Below are positions 55,458 through 63,230 of a stretch of 64,000 nt of DNA, piece by piece. Made by a program: the position numbers and the translations under genes. Under the pieces are notes generated by a model. It searched no databases. It had not been told where the DNA came from and saw nothing but the letters and a program-made list of their open reading frames with translations. How positions within the stretch are numbered: position 1 is the first letter of the stretch; each line of letters starts with the position of its first letter. This DNA is from Shinella daejeonensis (lineage in GTDB: Bacteria; Pseudomonadota; Alphaproteobacteria; Rhizobiales; Rhizobiaceae): NCBI RefSeq assembly GCF_024281235.1, contig NZ_JAHWXY010000001.1, positions 992,001-1,056,000 of the forward strand. Direction: 5' to 3'.

Positions 55458-56192
55458 CTAGAATCCCGGCATCTCGTTCATAACCCGCCGCACCAGCGCG
55501 ATTACCTGCACAGTCACGCCGTCGTCGGCGTCATGATCCTGCCGGATAACGATCGGCTTATGCTTCGGGTTCGTAGATCTCGGGTGAAATTCGGCGCGGT
55601 CGGGATAAAGCTCGATCTGCTTGACCGACCATTCGCGGAAATGGCCGCTGTCGCGCGTTCGCTCGACGACAACCACCATGCCAGATTTTAGCTCGACCAG
55701 GTGCTCCACGTCATCGTAGGCGAGGCACACCAATCGGTCTCCTTGCAGGATCGGCCGCGGCTTAAGGTCGTTCATGCTGTCGCCAGAGCAATCGAACAGC
55801 AGCTGGCGGGCGTTCGGGAATAGTTCGTCGCGGGGTAGGGCTACCTCAATCCGCTCTGACTGATCGAATTCGTCGACCTCACGGAACGTGCCTGCCTCTA
55901 CGACGCCCGCCACCTTTGCGGCCGTCATGCCGACGCGTGAAAGTGATACTTCGTTAGGCACGGCTGCGCCAGTTTCGTCTGTCGTGTCGAAGAGGATCCA
56001 CGCGGCCGCAACCCCGAACAGCTCACCATATTTTTCGGCCGCCTTCTTCGAGATCGCTCTATTTCCGTTCTCATGGCTTATCAGCGTGTTCCTGTTGATG
56101 TCGCGGGGGAAAGCCCGCGCCGCTTCGCTAGGGCTGTTGAACCCTGCTTTTGCGCGAGCTTGCTGAAGTCGAAATCGGGGCTCATTTTTCAT
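55458..56192 (-). CDS. phage repressor, XRE HTH plus S24 (LexA-like) autoprotease
   Basis: A 244-residue lysogeny repressor. The N-terminal helix-turn-helix spans about residues 8-62 (LQQARAKAGFNSPSEAARAF, NRNTLISHENGNRAISKKAA). The C-terminal S24 peptidase has a probable Ala100-Gly101 cleavage site (VVEAGTFREV), the nucleophile Ser139 in CSGDSMND and the base Lys191 in WSVKQIEL. It should self-cleave with RecA after DNA damage and induce the phage. The start at 56192 has AAGGAGGC upstream. It is divergent from the Cro-like gene; the shared gap holds CGTAC-N5-GTACG operators. Confidence 0.9.
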   Translation of the reverse strand: MKNEPRFRLQQARAKAGFNSPSEAARAFPRDINRNTLISHENGNRAISKKAAEKYGELFGVAAAWILFDTTDETGAAVPNEVSLSRVGMTAAKVAGVVEAGTFREVDEFDQSERIEVALPRDELFPNARQLLFDCSGDSMNDLKPRPILQGDRLVCLAYDDVEHLVELKSGMVVVVERTRDSGHFREWSVKQIELYPDRAEFHPRSTNPKHKPIVIRQDHDADDGVTVQVIALVRRVMNEMPGF

Positions 56193-56216
56193 TCGTACAC
56201 TTTGCCTCCTTTTTAT

Positions 56217-56266
56217 CGTACATGCCGAACGAATGTCACTTGCGCGATGCTCGTACAAGGGGTACG
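56217..56266. promoter_or_regulatory. repressor/cro divergent promoters with two operators
   Basis: Operators CGTAC-ATGCC-GAACG (56217-56231, one arm mismatched) and CGTAC-AAGGG-GTACG (56252-56266, perfect) have centres 35 bases apart. The second overlaps the -10 (GTACGA, 56262-56267) of a cro promoter with -35 TTGCGC (56240-56245). The first lies in the spacer of a repressor promoter GTGACA-N17-ATAAAA on the minus strand. A further half-site CGTAC is at 56194-56198. Confidence 0.75.
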
Positions 56267-56274
56267 ATGTCGGC

Positions 56275-56511
56275 ATGGTTACCACTCCGTCAACGATTGC
56301 TGAACTCATCGGTCGATGGCCGACTGTCCGCGAATTTGCGTCCGATATCGAATGCGGCCTAGAGGCCGCGTTCCAAATGAAGAAACGTAACCGCATTGCC
56401 CCGCATCATTGGGCGCGTGTGATCTCTGCGGCTGAAGCACGTCGGATCGCTGGTATCAATTACGGGTGGCTGGTGGCGCGTTACGGCACTTCCAAGAGGC
56501 CGGTCGTATGA
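56275..56511 (+). CDS. Cro-like small DNA-binding protein
   Basis: A 78-residue protein divergent from the repressor. TIAELIGRWPTVREFASDIE followed by AAFQMKKRNRIAPHHWARVI is the pattern of Cro/CarPH-type helix-turn-helix proteins. As the first gene of the rightward operon facing an S24 repressor, it is most probably Cro. The ATG at 56275 begins just inside the transcript. It overlaps the next gene by ATGA. Confidence 0.72.
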   Translation: MVTTPSTIAELIGRWPTVREFASDIECGLEAAFQMKKRNRIAPHHWARVISAAEARRIAGINYGWLVARYGTSKRPVV

Positions 56512-56693
56512 GCCGCCTCCTCTCCCCCACTGACAACGTCACCCGTGCTGCCATGTGGCTTGCCGGGCTTCCCCGCTGGTCTGACGGCCTTCGACGTGAA
56601 CTTCAGGAGCGCTTCGGCCTCGACCGATACGAGGTCGCCGAGGCCGTCGAGAAGGCGCGCAAGATGCAGGTCTATCGGAGGGCGCACGGATGA
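56508..56693 (+). CDS. small phage protein, 61 aa
   Basis: A 61-residue protein (MSRLLSPTDNVTRAAMWLAG, RWSDGLRRELQERFGLDRYE, AVEKARKMQVYRRAHG) overlapping both neighbours by ATGA. The helical middle may be DNA-binding, but no family is recognised. Confidence 0.6.
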   Translation: MSRLLSPTDNVTRAAMWLAGLPRWSDGLRRELQERFGLDRYEVAEAVEKARKMQVYRRAHG

Positions 56694-56920
56694 CGCCCCG
56701 ATGCAGTCCCACGGAAGGAAGCGGCCTCGATGCAGTCCCACGGAAGGAAGCGCCTGGCCTTTCCGATTGCCGGCATTCAAGCGCCGACGCGCGGAACCGG
56801 GAGCGGGACGCCTTCGACGACTATCTCGACGCGATGCACGCGCTCCGGCGCTCTGGCGGGCTGCTGGAGGCGTATATCGCAAACGCCCTCTTTCACCGCT
56901 GGTTGGCGATGAGGAGGTAG
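56690..56920 (+). CDS. small phage protein, 76 aa, containing a tandem repeat
   Basis: A 76-residue protein whose C-terminal half (DAFDDYLDAMHALRRSGGLL, EAYIANALFHRWLAMRR) looks like a real helical domain. The N-terminal part is encoded by an out-of-frame 25-bp direct repeat (see 56699-56752), so its beginning may be altered. The ATG overlaps the preceding stop; the stop is two bases before the next GTG. Confidence 0.5.
   Translation: MTPRCSPTEGSGLDAVPRKEAPGLSDCRHSSADARNRERDAFDDYLDAMHALRRSGGLLEAYIANALFHRWLAMRR
56699..56752 (+). repeat. 25-bp tandem direct repeat, period 29
   Basis: The 25 bases at 56699-56723 (starting CGATGCAGTCCCACGG) recur exactly at 56728-56752. The 29-base period is not a multiple of three, so the two copies are read in different frames. 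Both copies contain an ATG and a GGAAGGAAG purine run. Confidence 0.85.
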
Positions 56921-56922
56921 CC

Positions 56923-57681
56923 GTGCCTCCTGAATATGTGCCGGATTACCGTCATTGCCTGCTGCCTTATGTGCAGTGGTTTCAGGATGATTTCCTGGGC
57001 GGCATCCGAGGAATGAAAGCTCTGGAAGTCGGAATCTACACCGTGCTGCTCAATGAAATGTACAATCGCGGAGTTGCCCTGGATCAGCCGGACGAGCGTC
57101 TGGCGCGGATGTGCGGGACCGACACGCGCACATTCCGAAAGGTCGTCGACATGTTGGTCGATGACGAAAAAATAGTCCGTTTGAACTGCGGATTGTGGAA
57201 TGTGCGCTGCGAAAATGCGTTCAGCAACCGCGCAAAAATGCTGAAGCAACAATCTTTCGCGGGCAAGGCATCTGCGGAAAAGCGTAGGAAAAACAAGGAA
57301 CCGGATCAACATCCGTTCAGCGAGCGTTCAACGGATGTTCAACCAATCTCAGAAGCTCAGATAGTAGTAAAAGAAGAACCTATCGGTTCTTCCAAAAAAC
57401 GCGGTTTTCGATTGCCGGATGATTGGCAGCCGGATCGATCCTTCGGCGAGAACGAAGGCTTCACGGATCCGGAGATCGACCGGGAGGCGGACAGGTTTCG
57501 CGACCACTGGCGGCAGCAGCCCGGGCAGAAGGGCGTCAAGCTCGACTGGACAGCGGCGTGGCGAAACTGGATCCGCAAATCTGCCGACGACCGGAAGGCG
57601 CGAAAGAGCGGGACCGGTCGCGGTACACCTCGCGCCGACGACGAGCTGACGAACGACTTCCTGTTCGGCGGGAGGCGCTGA
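56923..57681 (+). CDS. DUF1376 (YdaU-like) replication-region protein
   Basis: A 252-residue protein starting at GTG (56923) with a strong GAGGAGGT ribosome-binding site. The N-terminal DUF1376 domain is clear: PDYRHCLLPYVQWFQDDFLG, ALEVGIYTVLLNEMYNRGVA, MCGTDTRTFRKVVDMLVDDE. This is a winged-helix-like domain of phage replication initiators. A basic flexible linker leads to a C-terminal helicase-loader-like segment (FRDHWRQQPGQKGVKLDWTA followed by AWRNWIRKS). It precedes the primase-helicase by one base. Confidence 0.82.
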   Translation: MPPEYVPDYRHCLLPYVQWFQDDFLGGIRGMKALEVGIYTVLLNEMYNRGVALDQPDERLARMCGTDTRTFRKVVDMLVDDEKIVRLNCGLWNVRCENAFSNRAKMLKQQSFAGKASAEKRRKNKEPDQHPFSERSTDVQPISEAQIVVKEEPIGSSKKRGFRLPDDWQPDRSFGENEGFTDPEIDREADRFRDHWRQQPGQKGVKLDWTAAWRNWIRKSADDRKARKSGTGRGTPRADDELTNDFLFGGRR

Positions 57682-57682
57682 C

Positions 57683-59422
57683 ATGGCCGATGTCCAGAAC
57701 GCCCTCAACGAGAACGGGATTCGTCTGCGGGATTATCGCCACGGCAGCCACAAGACGACGTGCCCGGCTTGCAGCAGCAACCGACGGAAGAAGAACGATC
57801 CCTGCCTCAGCGTGACGGTCGAGGCGGAAGGGCGCGCCGTCTGGCATTGCCACCACTGTGGCTTTTCGGGCGGCGCAGGCGGTGAGGGATATCGCCCTGC
57901 TCGGGAGCGCAGGGTTTACCGCAAACCCGAACGCCCGGCACGTCGCGACCGTCCGGAGACGTTGCTGACTTGGTTCGGCAAGCGCGGCATCTCGGCGGAA
58001 ACCGTCCAGAACATGGGGATCTACAAGACCCGACAATGGTTTCCGCAAACGAAGCAGGAAGAGGATTGCATCGCGTTCCCCTACGAGTGGGACGGCGAAC
58101 TGCGGAACGTGAAGTACCGCACGGCCGACAAGCACTTCCGCCAGGAGAAGGATCCCGAGCCGGTTTTCTTCAATGCGGATTCCATCGGTGCCGGCGAGGA
58201 TTTGATCATCGCCGAGGGAGAGATCGATGTCATGTCGTTCGTCGAAGCCGGCTTCCATCATGTCGTGTCCCTGCCGAACGGGGCACCCTCCGGACTGGAA
58301 GAGAGCGAGAAGCGCTACGAGCCTTTCGGCACCCATTGGGAACTTATCACGAAGGTCAAGCGGGTTCTGATCGCAACCGACATGGACGAGCCGGGCGAGC
58401 GTTTGGCTCAGGAAATCGCCAAACGGGTTGGCCGTGACCGCTGCTATCGGGTCAAGATGCCGACCGGCATCAAGGATGGAAACGAATGCCTTGTGAAGCT
58501 CGGCGCCGACGATCTGCGCCGATCCGTCGAGTTCGCCGAGCCGTGGCCGATCGAAGGCTTGCACGATATCGATGACTTCTCGGCTGGCGTGATGGACCTC
58601 TATCACGGAAGAGGACCGCAACCGAGGTCGACCGGATGGCCAGAACTGGACAGGGCGTTCAAATACATTCCCGGCCAGTTTGTCGCCGTAACGGGTATTC
58701 CAAACCACGGAAAATCGCGAGTTCTTTCGCAGATCATCGTGCAGACGGCGCGGCTTCGTGACGAGCGATGGGCGATATTTTCTCCAGAGACCGGGCATGA
58801 AAACCAGATCGCAGACCTTTGCGAAATCTGGGCAGGAAATCCGTTCTACGACGGTCCGTCGTTGCGCATGTCTCCGGGCGATGTGCAAGACGCCATGCTG
58901 TGGCTTCGAGAGCGTGTATTCCTGATCGGTACGCTGGAGCATACCCCCTCCATTGACTGGCTTCTGGAGCGTGCGCGCGCCGCCGTCATCCGGTACGGCG
59001 TGACCAACATCGTGCTCGATCCGTACAATGAGATCGAAGCCTCGCGCCCTTCGACACTCACCGAAACCGAATTCGTGTCGCAGTTGATTTCCAAGTGCAA
59101 GCGGTTCGGAAAGCTCCATGACTGCACCGTCTGGATGGTTATCCATCCGCGCAAGCTTGGTCCGCCCGTCGACGGCCGGGAACCGGTGCCGCAACTCTAT
59201 GACCTCGCGGGAAGCGCACACTGGCGCAACAAGGCGGACGCAGGGATCGTCGTCTACCGCGACTACCAGAAGGGCGTGACCTTCGTCATCTCGCAGAAGA
59301 TCCGACGTCAACCGGTTTGCGGCATGGTCGGATCGATCCAGCTCCAGTTCGTTGGAGCTGACCGCCGCTTCGAGCAAATCCCAGGCAGTTATCAGCCCCT
59401 CGGAAGGGAGGAATATCTATGA
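57683..59422 (+). CDS. phage primase-helicase (T7 gp4-like, DnaB fold)
   Basis: A 579-residue bifunctional replication protein. The zinc-binding primase head has C27-x-x-C30 and C56-x-x-C59 (CPAC, CHHC). The TOPRIM core shows E178-x-E180 in IIAEGEIDVMSF and D233-x-D235 in ATDMDEPGE. The helicase domain has Walker A GIPNHGKSR (338-346), the Walker-B-like IVLDPYNEIEASRP and a late SAHWRNKADAG. It should prime and unwind phage DNA as a hexamer. It overlaps the next gene by ATGA. Confidence 0.9.
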   Translation: MADVQNALNENGIRLRDYRHGSHKTTCPACSSNRRKKNDPCLSVTVEAEGRAVWHCHHCGFSGGAGGEGYRPARERRVYRKPERPARRDRPETLLTWFGKRGISAETVQNMGIYKTRQWFPQTKQEEDCIAFPYEWDGELRNVKYRTADKHFRQEKDPEPVFFNADSIGAGEDLIIAEGEIDVMSFVEAGFHHVVSLPNGAPSGLEESEKRYEPFGTHWELITKVKRVLIATDMDEPGERLAQEIAKRVGRDRCYRVKMPTGIKDGNECLVKLGADDLRRSVEFAEPWPIEGLHDIDDFSAGVMDLYHGRGPQPRSTGWPELDRAFKYIPGQFVAVTGIPNHGKSRVLSQIIVQTARLRDERWAIFSPETGHENQIADLCEIWAGNPFYDGPSLRMSPGDVQDAMLWLRERVFLIGTLEHTPSIDWLLERARAAVIRYGVTNIVLDPYNEIEASRPSTLTETEFVSQLISKCKRFGKLHDCTVWMVIHPRKLGPPVDGREPVPQLYDLAGSAHWRNKADAGIVVYRDYQKGVTFVISQKIRRQPVCGMVGSIQLQFVGADRRFEQIPGSYQPLGREEYL

Positions 59423-59679
59423 GCAGAGACGCGCATGGTTTCGATGAAAACTACCTGCTCGAAGGCGAGCGGGAACTGTGGCGCAACAGCCAGTGGCGCG
59501 TCACCACAATCGCGCTTGAGGAGGTTCCAGGCGGCGGCGGTTACTGGATATCGACCGACAATGTTCATGATGAAATGTGGCCTGAGCATATGGCAATGAA
59601 GCAGTGGGTTGACCACGGCGCGTTCATGCAGGCCTTGGCAAAAGCGCGGGAGCTTTTCCCGCAGGCGGTGCCGGCATGA
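59419..59679 (+). CDS. phage protein, 86 aa, unknown function
   Basis: An 86-residue protein (LLEGERELWRNSQWRVTTIA, GGYWISTDNVHDEMWPEHMA, KQWVDHGAFMQALAKARELF) with ATGA overlaps on both sides in the replication operon. No family is recognised. Confidence 0.65.
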   Translation: MSRDAHGFDENYLLEGERELWRNSQWRVTTIALEEVPGGGGYWISTDNVHDEMWPEHMAMKQWVDHGAFMQALAKARELFPQAVPA

Positions 59680-59906
59680 TCGATCAAGATTACGTCACGT
59701 TCTGCAACTTCGCCTTCGACCTTCGCCAGTCGGCGGAAACCTTCTGCGCCACGCTCGCCGACGAAGAGGTCAAGCAACTCAATTTTCTCGTGCGGACCGA
59801 AATTTCGGCAGCGCCTCCCGGCAAGCCTGACGCTGCCTATCATTTCCTTGCCGCGATTCTTGCTGACGCCGTTCGCGAGCGCCAAACCGAAAGGGTGCCA
59901 GCATGA
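59676..59906 (+). CDS. phage protein, 76 aa, unknown function
   Basis: A 76-residue helical protein (FCNFAFDLRQSAETFCATLA, VKQLNFLVRTEISAAPPGKP, HFLAAILADAVRERQTERVP). ATGA overlaps on both sides. No family is recognised. Confidence 0.6.
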   Translation: MIDQDYVTFCNFAFDLRQSAETFCATLADEEVKQLNFLVRTEISAAPPGKPDAAYHFLAAILADAVRERQTERVPA

Positions 59907-60940
59907 CCGACCATGCCACCATCGCCGACCACGTCGTCGACGACCTGCGCCGCAGAGGAATGCCGACGAGCGACGAGGACCGCGCGTCGTTCATCGCCCT
60001 GATGATCGCCACGGAATTCCCGATGGCGGATGACGCGACGGTCAAGCTCGCCATCAAGACGGTGAACGATCAGATCCGAACCGGCGCTTTCCGCCCGGTC
60101 GAAAGTCTTCGCCCTATCGAGCCTATCAACATCACTGACCTCGACACGGATGAGCCCGTGACAGGCGAGCCCATATGCGAGCGGGTTGATCCGAAGGCAC
60201 TCTTCGTTGATCCAGCCTATCAGCGTTCGGTCGGTGAGCGTGGCCTGCGTCAAATCAGGCGCATCGTTGAGGCGTTCTGCTGGACCAAGTTTAAGCCACC
60301 CATTTGTGCCTATGCCGAGCACGATGGCCAGACTGTCCTGAAGGTTCTGGACGGCCAGCACACAGCGATTGCTGCGGCGAGCCATCCCGACATCACCATG
60401 ATCCCGGTGATGATCGTCGAGGCGGCAGAGACGGCAGCACAGGCTGCGGCCTTCGTTGGGCAGAACACCCAGCGCGTGGCTGTCACGCCCTTGCAGGTGT
60501 TCTTCGCCGAAGTCACAGCCGGCGATGACGACGCCCTCGACGTGCTGAAAACCTGCGAGCGCGCCGGCGTGACGATCATGCGATCGCCGCCAAGCCGGTC
60601 GGATTTCAAGCCTGCCGAGACGATTTCCATTTCGGCAATCAAGGCCCTCGTCGACAAGCGCGGCGTCATGAAGGCCCGCATGGTTTTGGAAGTTCTGGCC
60701 AAGGCCAACCTTGCGCCCATCGCCGCCGATCACATCAAGGCCGTCGAATACCTCATGACCGAGCCGGAGTTCTGCGACCAGTTCGAGCCGGAGGATCTGA
60801 CGAAGGAAATCGAGACCAGCGGCAAGACTGCCGAGCATGAGGCCAAGGTGTTCAGCGTGGCGCAGAAGGTGCCAGTTTGGCGCGCGCTGGCCGTCCAGTG
60901 GTTCAGGAAGACCCGGAAGAAGCGAAAGGCAGCAGCATGA
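59903..60940 (+). CDS. ParB/Srx-fold protein (DUF6551-like)
   Basis: A 345-residue protein. Residues about 85-150 form a ParB/sulfiredoxin-type core (VDPKALFVDPAYQRSVGERG, RIVEAFCWTKFKPPICAYAE, LKVLDGQHTAIAAASHPDIT), with the D-G-Q-H motif in place of the ParB G-x-R-R-x-x-A. The rest is helical. Such DUF6551-type proteins occur in phage replication modules; no ParA partner is present, so a plasmid-partition role is not implied. It is the last large gene of the operon. Confidence 0.75.
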   Translation: MTDHATIADHVVDDLRRRGMPTSDEDRASFIALMIATEFPMADDATVKLAIKTVNDQIRTGAFRPVESLRPIEPINITDLDTDEPVTGEPICERVDPKALFVDPAYQRSVGERGLRQIRRIVEAFCWTKFKPPICAYAEHDGQTVLKVLDGQHTAIAAASHPDITMIPVMIVEAAETAAQAAAFVGQNTQRVAVTPLQVFFAEVTAGDDDALDVLKTCERAGVTIMRSPPSRSDFKPAETISISAIKALVDKRGVMKARMVLEVLAKANLAPIAADHIKAVEYLMTEPEFCDQFEPEDLTKEIETSGKTAEHEAKVFSVAQKVPVWRALAVQWFRKTRKKRKAAA

Positions 60941-61002
60941 GCACTCATCCTCCAACTCCAGCATCAAAGTTCGTTCGTCGCGTCAGATTGATCCTGGAAT
61001 AG
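60937..61002 (+). CDS. possible 21-aa peptide ending the replication operon
   Basis: A 21-codon ORF (MSTHPPTPASKFVRRVRLIL plus E) whose ATG overlaps the ParB-like stop (ATGA) and whose stop abuts the terminator stem. The overlap is the only support. Confidence 0.3.
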   Translation: MSTHPPTPASKFVRRVRLILE

Positions 61003-61037
61003 AGAGGCCGCATGGGCAGCCTCTCCCAATTGTTTTT
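61002..61037 (+). terminator. terminator of the replication operon
   Basis: Stem GAGAGGC/GCCTCTC (61002-61008, 61019-61025) followed by CCAATTGTTTTT. Confidence 0.7.
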
Positions 61038-61041
61038 ACCT

Positions 61042-61344
61042 TTATGCGGACACGCGCCCGCCACCAGAGGGAGACGTGACCATCCACGGCTGCACCGCCG
61101 GTTCCTTTACAAGGATGCCTTTCTTCTTCCCGTAGGCTCGGATTGCATCACGAGCGACCTGAAGTGGTTTATGCCCGTCGAAGGCCATGTAGCAGGTCTT
61201 CAAGGTAGCATCGTAAATGATATCGCGATCCTTTTCAGGCCGTTCCTCCAAGAAGTCGATGGCGTCTTCCAAGCACGTTATCTCTCGGATCAGTTCCTTG
61301 CGTTCCTTCAGATAGACGGGCCTATCAAATACCTTCGAGTTCAT
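61042..61344 (-). CDS. DUF982 family protein
   Basis: A 100-residue DUF982 protein, a family confined mostly to rhizobia: VFDRPVYLKERKELIREITC, LEDAIDFLEERPEKDRDIIY, AFDGHKPLQVARDAIRAYG. Function is unknown. The ATG at 61344 has TGAGGTAG upstream. It is the only minus-strand gene in this part of the island and is convergent with the replication operon. Confidence 0.82.
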   Translation of the reverse strand: MNSKVFDRPVYLKERKELIREITCLEDAIDFLEERPEKDRDIIYDATLKTCYMAFDGHKPLQVARDAIRAYGKKKGILVKEPAVQPWMVTSPSGGGRVSA

Positions 61345-61481
61345 TTCTACCTCACTGAAAACGTTGGTGATCAACAAGGGTGGCGCCGGAATCGAGCGCC
61401 AACCGATGATTTATTTTCGAGACGTTCTCGATTCAAGATTAGGTGCTCCGTCTCCATCAGAAAATTTATCGAGGTGGCGGG

Positions 61482-61667
61482 ATGAGCGATGAAATCGCAA
61501 CCGCGGCGAAAGCCCTGCTAGACGCCATCACGTTCGACGACTGTGGCGCGATGATTGGCGGCAAGTTCGTTGGTGGCAACGGCGGCCTGATCTCCCGTGA
61601 CACGATCAGGAGGGCAGACGAATTGCGCCAGGTGCTCCTGCGCCACGAATCGGAGGAAAGCCGATGA
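61482..61667 (+). CDS. small phage protein, 61 aa
   Basis: A 61-residue protein (MSDEIATAAKALLDAITFDD, GGNGGLISRDTIRRADELRQ) with GAGGTGGCGGG before the ATG. First gene of a second plus-strand chain; the next start overlaps its stop. The gap 61378-61481 shows no recognised promoter. Confidence 0.6.
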   Translation: MSDEIATAAKALLDAITFDDCGAMIGGKFVGGNGGLISRDTIRRADELRQVLLRHESEESR

Positions 61668-61807
61668 GGCGCTTTCGCTGGTGGCTTGGCCAGAATCTTT
61701 TTCATCTGTCTTGTCACGTCATGCCTCACGCCGAACGGACTGTCATGATGCGTCTGCTCAAGCTTGGGACCGACGCGATCCGCAAAGAGATCGAGGTAGA
61801 CCAATGA
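61664..61807 (+). CDS. small phage protein, 47 aa
   Basis: A 47-codon gene (MRRFRWWLGQNLFHLSCHVM ... GTDAIRKEIEVDQ) with ATGA overlaps at both ends and GGAGGAAAG upstream. Basic and aromatic N-terminus. Unknown. Confidence 0.55.
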   Translation: MRRFRWWLGQNLFHLSCHVMPHAERTVMMRLLKLGTDAIRKEIEVDQ

Positions 61808-62091
61808 CCATCGCCGAGCGCAAAGCCCGAGAAGCCTACGACCGCGTCAATCCATGGCGGCCGATGAAGGACGCGAAGGCAGATGGCACGATCTGCGAAC
61901 TGCTGTTCTCCGACATGGTGGGCAGCTTCGATACGGATCCGCGGCGATACTTCCTCGACGCATCCGGCAAGTGGTTCCGTATCGATCCGCCTGGGCCGAT
62001 CTACAAAGCCCCCACCAGTTGGCGCGCAGCATGGGTCAAACTCACCCCTGAGCGCCGCACCCTCATCAAGCGAGAAGCAAGGTACAAATGA
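61804..62091 (+). CDS. phage protein, 95 aa, unknown function
   Basis: A 95-residue protein (MTIAERKAREAYDRVNPWRP, CELLFSDMVGSFDTDPRRYF, SGKWFRIDPPGPIYKAPTSW). ATGA overlaps at both ends. No family is recognised. Confidence 0.6.
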   Translation: MTIAERKAREAYDRVNPWRPMKDAKADGTICELLFSDMVGSFDTDPRRYFLDASGKWFRIDPPGPIYKAPTSWRAAWVKLTPERRTLIKREARYK

Positions 62092-62633
62092 AGGAACGTA
62101 AATCCAAGCGTGTGAACGAACAGCGTCGTATCGCTCGCCTGATCCGGGCTGATGGCGGCAAGGACGGCGCGGTGCTGGCCAAGGTCCGCCTGAGGGTTTC
62201 CAGTCAGCGGAGCGCTCATCTGACCATCCGGTGCCGGCCGGGCTCCTTCGAATGGCGGTATGGTCGCGGGGAACCGTGCGCCCTGTTCTATGCCGGCAAC
62301 CATTTCGCCATTCTTTGGGAGCGTGCCGGTGCTACGGTCGCGAGTTCGGCGGACTTCCTTCGTGGCACCAAGGCGGGTCACAGAACCGGTATATCGGACA
62401 GTCGTGTTGCCGCGATCGATGCGCTGCGCGGTCTGGTCGACGAAATCGGGCGGCTCTCCTTCGAGCGCCTGATGCTCTACTGCGTCCAAGGCGCAACATC
62501 GGATGAAATCGCTACACGGGAGCAGCAGGAGAAGCGCGCCATCGCCACGGTTCTTGCCAACGACCTGCGCCAGTGCGCCATCCATTTCAACTTTGTGAGC
62601 CGAAAGACTCATTTCGATCGCGAAACCATTTGA
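62088..62633 (+). CDS. phage protein, 181 aa, basic, possible DNA-binding
   Basis: A 181-residue basic protein (MKERKSKRVNEQRRIARLIR, GKDGAVLAKVRLRVSSQRSA, FERLMLYCVQGATSDEIATR). The late helical part is compatible with a helix-turn-helix. Being last before a terminator at the end of the early region, it could be a regulator of late genes, but this is only positional inference. Confidence 0.6.
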   Translation: MKERKSKRVNEQRRIARLIRADGGKDGAVLAKVRLRVSSQRSAHLTIRCRPGSFEWRYGRGEPCALFYAGNHFAILWERAGATVASSADFLRGTKAGHRTGISDSRVAAIDALRGLVDEIGRLSFERLMLYCVQGATSDEIATREQQEKRAIATVLANDLRQCAIHFNFVSRKTHFDRETI

Positions 62634-62686
62634 CTTCGGTAACGAAACCCCCTATTGGATTGTCATCATCGCAAAGTTGCGTCCGA

Positions 62687-62710
62687 ACCCGCCTCCGAAG
62701 GCGGGTTTTT
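62687..62710 (+). terminator. terminator after the last phage gene
   Basis: Stem ACCCGCC/GGCGGGT with a 6-base loop and a TTTTT tract. Confidence 0.88.
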
Positions 62711-62740
62711 CATTTCCATTCCGGTTGATTTCTAAGGGTG

Positions 62741-63115
62741 CTATTTAAGACGCTCCGCTATCCGGCTTCTATTGAGAGCAGTAGCGGCGGCTGATGGTAT
62801 CCATTCCCCATGCCACTCGACAGGAATGCCAGTGAGCAGGGCCTCCGGATTTTTGAAGCTTGGCGAATAGCCGCGCTTTAGCATTTCGTCGATCAATTCT
62901 TTTTGGCGTTTAGCCAGGTACCCGAGGCGTGGATAGAAGAACCGAACATGTCCTTGGCCCAGGCGATATTCTGCCGGGTTACGGCTATCATCGGGTTTTT
63001 CTCCACGCTCTATTGCGGCACGGACCAGACCGAATATACGTGGAAGCTCGCGGTATTCAGCAATCAGGTGGGGTGTGGTGAGTTCGGCGGGCGGAACACA
63101 GTTGATACGCGTCAA
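62741..63115 (-). CDS. denV: T4 endonuclease V-like pyrimidine-dimer DNA glycosylase
   Basis: A 124-residue homologue of phage T4 endonuclease V, which cuts DNA at UV-induced pyrimidine dimers by glycosylase/AP-lyase action. It begins MTRIN with Thr2, whose free amino group is the nucleophile in T4, and IAEYRELPRIFG places the catalytic Glu23 and Arg22/Arg26 exactly. GHVRFFYPRLGYLAKRQKEL, MLKRGYSPSF and the late IPVEWHGEWIPS agree with T4. The protein is slightly shorter than T4's 138 residues: it ends after RSRIAERLK and lacks the C-terminal W-Y-K-Y-Y tail that contacts DNA in T4. It is convergent with the phage operon. Confidence 0.88.
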   Translation of the reverse strand: MTRINCVPPAELTTPHLIAEYRELPRIFGLVRAAIERGEKPDDSRNPAEYRLGQGHVRFFYPRLGYLAKRQKELIDEMLKRGYSPSFKNPEALLTGIPVEWHGEWIPSAAATALNRSRIAERLK

Positions 63116-63230
63116 TTTAGCAAAGTCCTGATATTACGGGCGGTGAAACTTCAAACGCATAGCCTACTGCCTTCCCGATCCTTAACTGGAGAGTCGGGCT
63201 TAATCGTCCGGCTTCTCAGGTGTTTCTCTC

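Larger units (their letters stand above)
49647..62710. mobile_element. prophage or phage-derived island integrated at tRNA-Val (right end not seen)
   Basis: The segment begins right behind tRNA-Val with a minus-strand integrase and has a lambdoid order: int and small genes, lysogeny cassette, S24 repressor, cro, replication genes. Gene density with ATGA overlaps and lower GC in places (notably 53.4-54.9 kb) differ from the core. No terminase, portal, capsid or tail genes occur, and no copy of the tRNA 3' end was found by eye up to 64000, so the right boundary given is only the last phage-like terminator. It may be a remnant, a satellite, or a prophage continuing beyond the window. Confidence 0.85.

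Noticed and set aside
59903..60940. Plasmid-type ParB partition protein
   Set aside because: No ParA gene and no parS-like palindromes nearby, and the DGQH motif differs from the ParB GxRRxxA box; a phage DUF6551-type protein is more likely.
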